NCBI GenBank assembly: GCA_022842565.1
Contig: JALHPH010000126.1
Span: forward strand, 1 to 5,711
DNA: 5,711 bases
Direction: 5' to 3'
Origin: Fimbriimonadaceae bacterium
GTDB lineage: Bacteria; Armatimonadota; Fimbriimonadia; Fimbriimonadales; Fimbriimonadaceae
The notes under the pieces are model-generated. The model made no database searches. It was not told where the DNA came from and saw nothing but the letters and a program-made list of their open reading frames with translations. Shown here piece by piece: positions 1 through 5,399 of this stretch. How positions within the stretch are numbered: the first letter of the stretch is position 1; each line of letters begins with the position of its first letter. The translations under genes were made by a program, and so were the position numbers.

Positions 1-2
1 TT

Positions 3-479
3 TACGGCGGACTTCTCAGCTTCGAGGAGGACGGGAAACCAGTGGTGGCGGCGATGGTGTTTCCGGCGCTCGGGCTATTGGTTTCGGCTGTTTTGGGTGC
101 GGGCAGCGAGTGCAATGGGCAGCCGATCCGGGTTTCCACGCGCGCTATGTTGAGCGGCAGCCTGATCAGCTGCGGCAGCCACAAAAGCATGGGCGCGAGG
201 GGGATTAGCGGGACATTCGAAGCTAACATCGCTTCGCAAGCGATGGCGACCCGCACATGGGGCGATGCCTATGGTCACTTGTTGGTTGCATGCGGACGGA
301 TCGACGCAATGGTTGATCCCGTCGTGGAGCACTACGACATTTCTGCGCCTTGGCTGATTGTTCACGAAGCCGGTGGACGCAGCACCAATTTGCATGGCGA
401 AGAGGGACTCTGGGGCGAGGCGCTCAGCAGCAACGGCCTGCTTCATTCCCAAATCGTCGCCGCCTTGGGGGCGCCTTGA
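3..479 (+). CDS. hisN: Histidinol-phosphatase / inositol monophosphatase family protein (3' part; start lies off the left edge)
   Basis: The reading frame is open from the window edge to the TGA at 477-479, giving the last 158 residues of a protein that usually has about 260. The visible part begins YGGLLSFEEDGKPV, matching the middle of Mg2+-dependent inositol monophosphatase-fold enzymes. It continues through AGSECNGQPIRVS to WGDAYGHLLVACGRIDAMVDP and then HYDISAPWLIVHEAGG. The last segment is the C-terminal family signature; its metal-binding Asp is encoded at 336-338, with Tyr where most relatives have Trp. The WGDxYG...GRxDAMVDP stretch is typical of the HisN subgroup, which removes phosphate from L-histidinol phosphate in histidine synthesis. 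Related phosphatases acting on inositol phosphate, fructose bisphosphate or PAP are possible. The N-terminal metal-ligand motifs (GEE and DPIDGT) lie outside the window, so subgroup and integrity cannot be fully judged. The stop overlaps the ruvX start. Confidence 0.8.
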   Translation, partial: YGGLLSFEEDGKPVVAAMVFPALGLLVSAVLGAGSECNGQPIRVSTRAMLSGSLISCGSHKSMGARGISGTFEANIASQAMATRTWGDAYGHLLVACGRIDAMVDPVVEHYDISAPWLIVHEAGGRSTNLHGEEGLWGEALSSNGLLHSQIVAALGAP

Positions 480-886
480 GAGTGCTCGGCATCGACTTCG
501 GCAGCCGTTCCATTGGCCTCGCCGTGGGCGAAAAGGAGTTCGGGATCGCATCGCCACGGCCCTCGCTGGCCGCGAGCGGGACGCTGAAGCAAGACGCCGA
601 GGCTCTGATCCGTTTTGCTAAGCGAGAGGAGGTTCAACTCTTGGCGCTTGGCCTGCCGCTGCTCCCAACCGGTGAAGAGACCAAGGCAAGCAGTATTGTG
701 CGGCGATTGGCGGCCGAATTGGAACGCCTGGGCGCTACTGTAGCGTTGATCGATGAAGCGTACTCAACCGACGAAGCTCACACCAACCTGATTGCGGCCG
801 AACGCCGCGCCGCCGAACGCAAGAAACTAGTCGATAGCGAAGCCGCTTGCGTCATACTACAGCGTTACTTTTCACGAGATGCGTAA
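476..886 (+). CDS. ruvX: RuvX/YqgF family pre-16S rRNA nuclease / putative Holliday junction resolvase
   Basis: This 136-residue RNase H-fold protein matches the usual RuvX/YqgF length of about 138. In the family it is linked to 5'-end processing of 16S rRNA and to Holliday junction resolution. The motifs appear in order. MRVLGIDFGSRSIGLAVG at the N terminus carries Asp7. LALGLPLLPTGEE lies at 56-68. IDEAYSTDEAH at 92-102 carries Glu94, matching the family DERxTT motif with Tyr in a usually Leu position. KKLVDSEAACVILQRYF at 116-132 carries Asp120. The three acidic active-site positions are therefore intact. I chose the TTG at 476-478 because it gives the family's MRVLGID start and forms a 4-nt TTGA overlap with the upstream stop; a G-run at 467-471 is a plausible ribosome binding site. 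GTG at 482 is an alternative but would remove two residues of the first strand. The frame is open further upstream, but that part is out of frame with and overlaps the upstream gene. The end overlaps mltG by 8 nt. Confidence 0.9.
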   Translation: MRVLGIDFGSRSIGLAVGEKEFGIASPRPSLAASGTLKQDAEALIRFAKREEVQLLALGLPLLPTGEETKASSIVRRLAAELERLGATVALIDEAYSTDEAHTNLIAAERRAAERKKLVDSEAACVILQRYFSRDA

Positions 887-1874
887 ATTGCTCCGTCGAC
901 TTGTTCTGATCCTTCTTGCCCTCATGATAATCACCGGGGCAGGGGCCGCTTTTCTGGTGAATCAAGGTCTCAAGCCGATGTCCCCCGCAGAAGCAAGACT
1001 CATCCGATTCGAGGGGCCGATCACCCGTCGCGTGGCGCTGAACCGATTGGAGCGCGAAGGCATCGTGCGCAATGCCGCCATGATGGAAGTTTGGGCACGC
1101 TTCACGAACCAAACCCCCAGCTTCAGACCCGGCAGCTACCGCCTGAGCCCTGGCATGACTCCCGAGCAAGTGATGGTGGCGCTGAGCGAGCCGATCAAGC
1201 AAATGGTCCGCATGCCGGAGGGTTGGTGGATCGCGCGCGCTGCCCCGATCTTGGAGCAAAAGGGAGTGTGCACGGCCGTAGAGTACGTCGCCGCGACCAA
1301 GAAGCCCGACCAGTTCCGCACCGAGTTTCCCTGGTTGCCGGAGGATCTGCAAAGCCTAGAGGGTTTCCTGTTTCCCGACACCTACGACCTGCCGCCCGGA
1401 ACGCCAGCAGAGAATGTGATCCGCGAGCAGCTGAGCGCTTTCCAGCGCAAAGCTCTGCCGAAGATCGGCGACCGCTCGAAGCTACTTGATCACGTCACAG
1501 TGGCCTCGCTAGTAGAGCTGGAAGCAAAAAAAGACCCCGAGCGTCCTCGCATTAGCGGAGTCATTCAGAACCGGTTACGCAAAGGACAGCCGTTGGAGAT
1601 TGATGCGACCGTGCTTTACGCGTTGCAAAGGTGGTTTGTGTTGCCGCCGGGTGTTGTGCGGACAGTCGACTCACCGTTCAACACGTATTTGAATGCTGGG
1701 TTGCCTCCCGGACCGATCGGTTCGCCGAGCCTGGCCAGCATCGAAGCGGCGATGGCTCCCGAAACTCACCCTTACTTCTTCTATGTGGCGCTGCCTGATG
1801 GCAATCACCTTTTTGCCACGTCCTACCGAGACCACTTGAATAACATTCGCCGCGCCAGGTCGGTGGCCCAATGA
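879..1874 (+). CDS. mltG: Endolytic murein transglycosylase MltG (YceG-like)
   Basis: This 331-residue membrane-anchored enzyme is close to the 340 residues of E. coli MltG. MltG cleaves nascent glycan strands in peptidoglycan near the inner membrane and is thought to act as a chain terminator. A short basic N terminus (MRKLLRR) precedes one hydrophobic helix at about 8-28, so the body should be extracytoplasmic. Residues about 40-130 resemble the LysM-like region, ending in the RMPEGWW segment near 111-117. Catalytic-domain signatures follow: LEGFLFPDTYD at 160-170; VASLVELEAK at 208-217 with Glu213 and Glu215, the conserved glutamates of the SIVEKE motif that includes the catalytic one; VIQNRLRKGQPLEID at 228-242; DSPFNTY near 264-270; and GLPPGPIGSPSLASIEAAM at 274-292. 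The ATG at 879 overlaps ruvX by 8 nt and has only a weak purine stretch before it, suggesting translational coupling. The stop overlaps the next start as ATGA. ruvX and mltG homologues are also near neighbours in Bacillus (yrrK, yrrL). Confidence 0.95.
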   Translation: MRKLLRRLVLILLALMIITGAGAAFLVNQGLKPMSPAEARLIRFEGPITRRVALNRLEREGIVRNAAMMEVWARFTNQTPSFRPGSYRLSPGMTPEQVMVALSEPIKQMVRMPEGWWIARAAPILEQKGVCTAVEYVAATKKPDQFRTEFPWLPEDLQSLEGFLFPDTYDLPPGTPAENVIREQLSAFQRKALPKIGDRSKLLDHVTVASLVELEAKKDPERPRISGVIQNRLRKGQPLEIDATVLYALQRWFVLPPGVVRTVDSPFNTYLNAGLPPGPIGSPSLASIEAAMAPETHPYFFYVALPDGNHLFATSYRDHLNNIRRARSVAQ

Positions 1875-2959
1875 GACTGCCCCCCGGCCGATATAACCGA
1901 ATGGCAGCGGGTCGCATGAGTCGGCGCTTCTGCCCGACAAGCGCATCCGAAAACCTGCTGACCATTGAACCGCAGCTACTCTGGGAGTCTGGTAAGCGCT
2001 TGATCTTGCTGGACGCCGACAACACGCTGCTCCCTTGGCGCAGCGAAGAGATCCCCGAGACGAGCCGGCTATGGGTTTCGAGAGCGCAAGCCATCGGGTT
2101 CAAGATCGTTTTGGTGAGCAACACACGGAACCAGGCCCGCCTCCAGATGCTCGCCAAAGAACTCAACGTCACCGCGGCGGTTGGAAAGTTTAAGCCGAGC
2201 CGATCGATGTTCCAGTTTGCGATGCAGCAAACCGGCGCAACGCCCGAGGAAGTCGTGATGATTGGCGACCAGATATTCACCGACGTGCTGGGGGCCAATC
2301 GCTCCGGCGTCGATTCCATCCTGGTACACCCACTCGCAGAGCGCGAGTTCATTGGAACGAAGTTCAATCGCTTGCTGGAAAAGGTGATCACACGGCGATT
2401 GCTGCACACGATGCAAAGCGAGGAAGACGATCTGCCGATCGTCAAGCCCCAAGGCATTTTTCAACGAAAAATCGTCCGGCAATTTGCAAAATTCTGCGTG
2501 GTGGGCGGGCTTTCGTTCCTTATCGATTACAACATAAGAATGACTTTGCAGTTCGCGGTCCCTTATGGCGGCGGGCTTCTAAGCGATCATGTGGGCAACG
2601 TGCTCATGCAGGCGCGCATTGGCACGCTCTATGCGCGCGATGCGGCCTCGGCGTTCTTCCCGATTGCGTCGCTGACGGGCGGTGTGATTGCCCTGCTGAA
2701 CAGCTTTTTCTGGAACCGAAAATGGACTTTTCGGATCGCCGGCGCCGAAGAGCGAGCAGCTCAGTTCCGGAAGTTCGTCATCATTTCTGTCTCGGGAATT
2801 CTGCTGAACACTTTGATCAGCGGCATCGTTTTTAACCTGATGCACCTGCAAGACGACAAGGTCGGGGCGCGGGTGGCAACGGTTCTCGCCACTGGCATCG
2901 TGGCTTTCTGGAATTTCTTTGGCCAGCGGCTCTATGCCTTCAAGAAAGATCCGAAATGA
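1871..2959 (+). CDS. Fusion of a YqeG-type HAD-IIIA phosphatase with a GtrA-like membrane domain
   Basis: One uninterrupted 362-codon frame encodes two domains. Residues about 16-180 match YqeG-type HAD phosphatases: DADNTLLPW at 48-56 (nucleophile Asp48, acid/base Asp50), LVSNTRN at 81-87, Lys108-Pro109, and IGDQIFTDVLGANRSG at 131-146 (Asp133, Asp138). The family includes the mitochondrial phosphatidylglycerophosphate phosphatase Gep4. Residues 182-200 are an acidic, Pro-containing linker. Residues about 204-358 match GtrA-like four-helix proteins, with helices near 206-228, 259-282, 301-324 and 333-352. Both inner signatures are present, NSFFWNRKWTF at 277-287 and WNFFGQRLYAF at 347-357. 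GtrA proteins are thought to flip or traffic polyprenyl-phosphate-linked sugars. I infer a membrane-tethered phosphatase; the substrate is unknown. The start at 1871 overlaps mltG as ATGA, but YqeG similarity begins at MSRRF, so ATG 1916 is a real alternative that drops 15 basic residues. A YqeG-type gene beside aroE recalls Bacillus yqeG-yqeH-aroE. Confidence 0.88.
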   Translation: MRLPPGRYNRMAAGRMSRRFCPTSASENLLTIEPQLLWESGKRLILLDADNTLLPWRSEEIPETSRLWVSRAQAIGFKIVLVSNTRNQARLQMLAKELNVTAAVGKFKPSRSMFQFAMQQTGATPEEVVMIGDQIFTDVLGANRSGVDSILVHPLAEREFIGTKFNRLLEKVITRRLLHTMQSEEDDLPIVKPQGIFQRKIVRQFAKFCVVGGLSFLIDYNIRMTLQFAVPYGGGLLSDHVGNVLMQARIGTLYARDAASAFFPIASLTGGVIALLNSFFWNRKWTFRIAGAEERAAQFRKFVIISVSGILLNTLISGIVFNLMHLQDDKVGARVATVLATGIVAFWNFFGQRLYAFKKDPK

Positions 2960-3765
2960 GCCCTTGGTACGAGTGGCGTGAGGCGCCACCGCTCGATTTT
3001 GCGGTCATCGGCGATCCGATTGCGCACTCCCTTTCGCCGCGCATGTTTGCTGCGGCTGGCATTCCGGAGTCGTATGGAGCGATTCGAGTGTCTCTTAACG
3101 AGTTTGACGAAGCCCTTAACCATTTGGTGAAATTGGGCTTTCGCGGCTTGAACGTTACTCTGCCACTGAAAGAAGCGGCGGCTGCTTGGTGCGCCTCCAA
3201 AAGCGACATCGCGGGCCGGCTCGGAGCCGTGAATACGTTGCGGCTGTCCACCCGCGAGGGGATCAATACCGATGCCTTGGGATTGGTCGAGGTCTTGCGG
3301 GAGCTTGGCTTGCAGGCCGATGAGAAGGTACTGCTGCTGGGGGCGGGCGGAACCGCGCGGGCCGCGCTATATGCGCTGAGCGAGCTGGGAGCAAGAATCA
3401 CACTCTGGAATCGCACGCCTGCCCGGGCTGAGCGGTTACTGTCCGAGCTTAGTGTGAACGCCGACTTGGCATCGACTGGCGATGCCGAAAGCTTCCGGTG
3501 GGTGGTGAACTCCACTAGCAGCGAGCGCGGCGGTGAGCCTCTCGAAACAAACTTTAGTGCAGAAGTGCCAGGTGTGGCGCTTGATCTCAACTACGCCCAA
3601 GCGGGCACGGCTTGGATCGCGCGGGCCACTTGCGCAGGCTGGCGCGGGGTCGATGGTCGCTCGCTGCTGGTTGAACAGGGAGCAGCCAGCTATCATTGGT
3701 GGACCGGCACCCAGCCAAATCGCGATCAGATGCTTGCATCACTACAGGAGGCCCTGGCACCATGA
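2956..3765 (+). CDS. aroE: Shikimate dehydrogenase (NADP+)
   Basis: This 269-residue protein is the normal length for AroE, which reduces 3-dehydroshikimate to shikimate with NADPH in cytoplasmic aromatic amino acid synthesis. The substrate domain shows GDPIAHSLSPRMFAAA at 19-34 (Ser25 and Ser27 of the shikimate site), GLNVTLPLKE at 64-73 with catalytic Lys72, and GAVNTL at 90-95. GINTDALG at 102-109 carries catalytic Asp106. The cofactor domain shows the Gly-rich loop LLGAGGTARAAL at 127-138 and WNRTPARAERL at 151-161, whose NRTxxR pattern favours NADP over NAD. The C-terminal part has LDLNYAQAGTAW at 209-220 and GVDGRSLLVEQGAASYHWWTG at 231-251, with Gln241. Two mild deviations from typical AroE are Phe-Ala where MHN is usual (around 31-32) and Asn-Tyr in the usually Val-Tyr DxxY segment. 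The first 13 residues extend beyond the usual start. The ATG overlaps the upstream stop as ATGA, with only an A-rich purine stretch before it, so translation is probably coupled. Confidence 0.95.
   Translation: MSPWYEWREAPPLDFAVIGDPIAHSLSPRMFAAAGIPESYGAIRVSLNEFDEALNHLVKLGFRGLNVTLPLKEAAAAWCASKSDIAGRLGAVNTLRLSTREGINTDALGLVEVLRELGLQADEKVLLLGAGGTARAALYALSELGARITLWNRTPARAERLLSELSVNADLASTGDAESFRWVVNSTSSERGGEPLETNFSAEVPGVALDLNYAQAGTAWIARATCAGWRGVDGRSLLVEQGAASYHWWTGTQPNRDQMLASLQEALAP
3746..3751 (+). promoter_or_regulatory. Strong Shine-Dalgarno for the Sua5 gene, inside the aroE 3' end
   Basis: A perfect AGGAGG lies 10 nt before the ATG at 3762. It decides this start over an in-frame upstream extension, and it is the best ribosome binding site in the window. 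The other operon genes have weak sites and rely on overlaps, so this one may let the last gene be translated more independently. Confidence 0.8.
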
Positions 3766-4661
3766 CCGAGCTTTCGCTCACCCAAGCCGCCGAGGCGCTT
3801 CTCGCGGGCCATTTGGTTGTCATCCCGACGGAGACCGTATACGGCTTGGCAGGCATCGCGACCAATCCTGATACGGTGCGCCAAATCTATGAAGTAAAGG
3901 GGCGCCCCGCTGGGCACCCGCTCATCGTGCACGGACCCGATTTCGAGAGTCTTGAACCATTCGCAATATTCAACTCCACTGCTCGCCGGGCCGCCAAGCT
4001 ATGGCCCGGCCCGATCACGCTCATCCTGGAGAAAACGGAGCGAGTCCCGCTGGAAACGACCGGCGGCAAACCGACAGTAGGCATCCGGGTACCGAACCAC
4101 CCCATCGCTCTAGCGCTGCTCAGGAGGGTCGGCCAGCCACTGGCCGCGCCCAGCGCCAATCGGTTTACCCGACTTTCGGCGACACGGGTCGAGGACCTAG
4201 ACCCCGAAATCGCGCGACAAGTGGCTGGTGTGGTGAATGGCGGGCCATGCCGGGTTGGGCTGGAATCCACCGTATTGGACCTCACCGATGAAGCCCACCC
4301 CACCATCCTGCGCGAGGGCTTCTTCACAAAGAGATTGCTGAGCGAGCACTTGGGCAAGCCAGTCGGACAGGGTGGGCAAAGCAGCCGAAGCCCGGGCACC
4401 CACCGCGCGCATTACCAACCGCAAACGCCGGTCGAGATCGTCAAAGTCCTTTTGCCGACCGATCATGGGCTTTCGTTCCGCAAGGGTGGCCAAAACATCG
4501 TGATGCCCGCCGAACCCGCAGCCTATGCCGCACGGCTCTATGCCGCTCTCGCGGAAGCCGACCGCATGGGTTGGGACACGATTCGCGTGGAAGCGCCGCC
4601 CGATTCATCGGAATGGGAAGCAGTGTGGGATCGTTTGAGACGCGCTGCTGCCGACCGTTAG
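3762..4661 (+). CDS. Threonylcarbamoyl-AMP synthase, Sua5 type (YrdC domain plus short C-terminal Sua5 domain)
   Basis: This 299-residue cytoplasmic enzyme makes threonylcarbamoyl-AMP from threonine, bicarbonate and ATP, the first step of t6A37 modification of ANN-decoding tRNAs. YrdC-domain motifs are IPTETVYGLAGIA at 21-33, YEVKGRPAGHPLIVH at 43-57, LWPGPITLIL at 80-89, VGIRVPNH at 106-113, APSANRFTRLSAT at 129-141, GLESTVLDL at 166-174 and ILREG at 182-186. The linker SPGTHRAHYQP at 210-220 is the conserved SPGMxxxHYxP segment that separates long Sua5/YwlC proteins from single-domain TsaC (about 190 residues). Residues 223-299 form the C-terminal domain, ending in ARLYAALAEADRMGWDTI and a final RLRRAA. 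At about 77 residues this domain is shorter than usual; YwlC has about 346 residues in total. The ATG at 3762 is chosen because it has AGGAGG upstream, overlaps the aroE stop as ATGA, and begins where family similarity begins. It is the last gene of the operon. Confidence 0.93.
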   Translation: MTELSLTQAAEALLAGHLVVIPTETVYGLAGIATNPDTVRQIYEVKGRPAGHPLIVHGPDFESLEPFAIFNSTARRAAKLWPGPITLILEKTERVPLETTGGKPTVGIRVPNHPIALALLRRVGQPLAAPSANRFTRLSATRVEDLDPEIARQVAGVVNGGPCRVGLESTVLDLTDEAHPTILREGFFTKRLLSEHLGKPVGQGGQSSRSPGTHRAHYQPQTPVEIVKVLLPTDHGLSFRKGGQNIVMPAEPAAYAARLYAALAEADRMGWDTIRVEAPPDSSEWEAVWDRLRRAAADR

Positions 4662-5245
4662 GCTGCGCCTTGCGCGATCATTTGTCGCCAGCGCACCTGA
4701 TCAGTTCGAGACATGCCGACGATGATGCCGCCGACCCGGTAAGCCGCAATGTTGGCTTCGACAGCTTGGCAATAGGCCGCACGCAGCTTGAAAGTGACTT
4801 CTTTGCGGTCGAGTTTCACCGACAAGGAAAGCTCGGTTCCCGGACGAACAAAATCGAGGCAGATAAATGCCATTCCGCTTTCGCTGACGTCGAGCACTTC
4901 GCTGTAATAGGCGCCGTCTTCGCTCTGGACATAGGCCACGTCAATCACTCCGCGCACGCGGGCGGTGGAATCGCCACGGCGCTTCATGTAGCTGGGTGGC
5001 GAGTGGAAAACGAGCTTGTCGTCATACTTGCGATCGAAAACCGTTTGGGCGGCCATCGTCACCGAGACATTTCGGAAAATGATGATGGCGGGAGTGCCCG
5101 GCAGAATTTCGTCGCGGCAGTCGCTTTGGAATACCAGGCTCTCTTCGGAAAGCGGATCGACCCAACCATAGATACGCTTGGCCGGCGATCCAATAAGGAT
5201 CTCCGCGCGCGTATTATGGAACGGTGCCAGAGTCGATTTCGCCAT
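4658..5245 (-). CDS. PilZ-domain protein with YcgR-like N-terminal domain (putative c-di-GMP effector)
   Basis: This 195-residue soluble protein has no signal peptide or membrane helix. Residues about 1-85 look like the beta-rich N-terminal domain found ahead of PilZ in YcgR-type proteins (short strands such as RAEILIG, TPAIIIFR and DDKLVFH). Residues about 87-190 are the PilZ domain: an Arg-rich entry KRRGDSTARVRG at 88-99, then YYSEVLDVSESGMAFI at 113-128 with the (D/N)xSxxG motif as Asp119, Ser121 and Gly124, then a strand-rich core. PilZ domains usually bind c-di-GMP through RxxxR plus DxSxxG and control motility, attachment or polysaccharide output. Here the arginines sit at 89, 90, 96 and 98, so no exact RxxxR exists. 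The ATG at 5245 is the only good start, with a weak purine stretch before it. The gene converges on the + strand operon and its TAA overlaps the Sua5 stop. Its target cannot be read from this context. Confidence is high for PilZ and lower for ligand binding. Confidence 0.82.
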   Translation of the reverse strand: MAKSTLAPFHNTRAEILIGSPAKRIYGWVDPLSEESLVFQSDCRDEILPGTPAIIIFRNVSVTMAAQTVFDRKYDDKLVFHSPPSYMKRRGDSTARVRGVIDVAYVQSEDGAYYSEVLDVSESGMAFICLDFVRPGTELSLSVKLDRKEVTFKLRAAYCQAVEANIAAYRVGGIIVGMSRTDQVRWRQMIAQGAA

Positions 5246-5258
5246 AACCCAAACTTAT

Positions 5259-5294
5259 TGCGTGCGGCACACGGAACTATCGGTCCGTCACGCA
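5259..5294. repeat. Nested inverted repeat upstream of the PilZ gene
   Basis: TGCGTG at 5259-5264 is the exact reverse complement of CACGCA at 5289-5294. Inside it, ACGGA at 5271-5275 pairs with TCCGT at 5284-5288 across an 8-nt loop. On the left side 6 nt (5265-5270) would bulge out. A second, overlapping small palindrome GTGC-G-GCAC occupies 5262-5270. It lies 14 nt from the PilZ start codon, so it could be a hairpin in that gene's leader or a protein-binding site. Arms this short can arise by chance in GC-rich DNA. Confidence 0.4.
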
Positions 5295-5325
5295 CCCTTG
5301 TATCCTGTACTTATTAGAGTTTCGG

Positions 5326-5337
5326 CGGCAACTGCCG
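5326..5337. repeat. Short perfect inverted repeat CGGCA-ac-TGCCG
   Basis: Two 5-bp arms separated by 2 nt form a 12-bp dyad near the middle of the divergent region. The gap is too small for a good hairpin and there is no following T-run, so it looks more like a possible operator than a terminator. The evidence is symmetry only. Confidence 0.3.
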
Positions 5338-5394
5338 TGAACTTCATCCGTACTAATGCATGTGGGGAGCGAAGTTTGCAGAACCCGAACCCCT

Positions 5395-5399
5395 AGGAA
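5395..5399 (+). promoter_or_regulatory. Shine-Dalgarno for dxs
   Basis: AGGAA lies 9 nt before the ATG at 5409, a normal spacing. It supports that start and fits the N-terminal position of known DXS proteins. Confidence 0.7.

Larger units (their letters stand above)
3..4661 (+). other. Probable six-gene operon with every junction overlapping
   Basis: The hisN-like gene, ruvX, mltG, the HAD-GtrA gene, aroE and the Sua5 gene overlap at 476-479, 879-886, 1871-1874, 2956-2959 and 3762-3765. There is no untranslated base between them and no hairpin followed by a T-run, so one transcript and translational coupling are the simplest reading. The operon promoter lies left of the window. Internal promoters inside coding sequence cannot be excluded by eye. 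Confidence 0.75.

Noticed and set aside
350..475. Extended ruvX frame starting far upstream
   Set aside because: The extension runs out of frame through the hisN-like coding sequence and encodes Arg/Gln-rich sequence unlike RuvX. Family similarity begins exactly at the TTG at 476.
1678..2457. Open - strand frame of about 259 codons opposite mltG and the HAD domain
   Set aside because: It has Ser/Arg-rich composition without domain motifs and lies fully opposite well-supported genes, so it is a shadow frame.
2411..2959. The GtrA-like part as a separate gene starting at the internal ATG 2411
   Set aside because: The frame is continuous from the HAD domain with no stop or frameshift, and no good ribosome binding site precedes the internal ATG. 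An additional internal start cannot be fully excluded.
2940..3590. Open - strand frame of about 216 codons opposite aroE
   Set aside because: The sense strand encodes all the AroE catalytic motifs. The antisense product is Ser/Ala/Arg-rich with no recognisable fold or start signal.
3696..3761. N-terminal extension of the Sua5 protein by 22 residues from an upstream in-frame start
   Set aside because: The added residues do not resemble the family, and the start at 3762 has AGGAGG at good spacing and an ATGA overlap.
4571..5317. Open + strand frame of about 248 codons antisense to the PilZ gene
   Set aside because: It lies opposite a gene with clear PilZ motifs, resembles no known family and has no ribosome binding site. 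It overlaps the end of the Sua5 gene and is a GC-driven shadow frame.
5298..5357. A sigma70 promoter for dxs built from ttgtat or similar with tactaat
   Set aside because: No -35/-10 pair reaches good agreement with consensus at 16-18 nt spacing. Calling one would be guessing.
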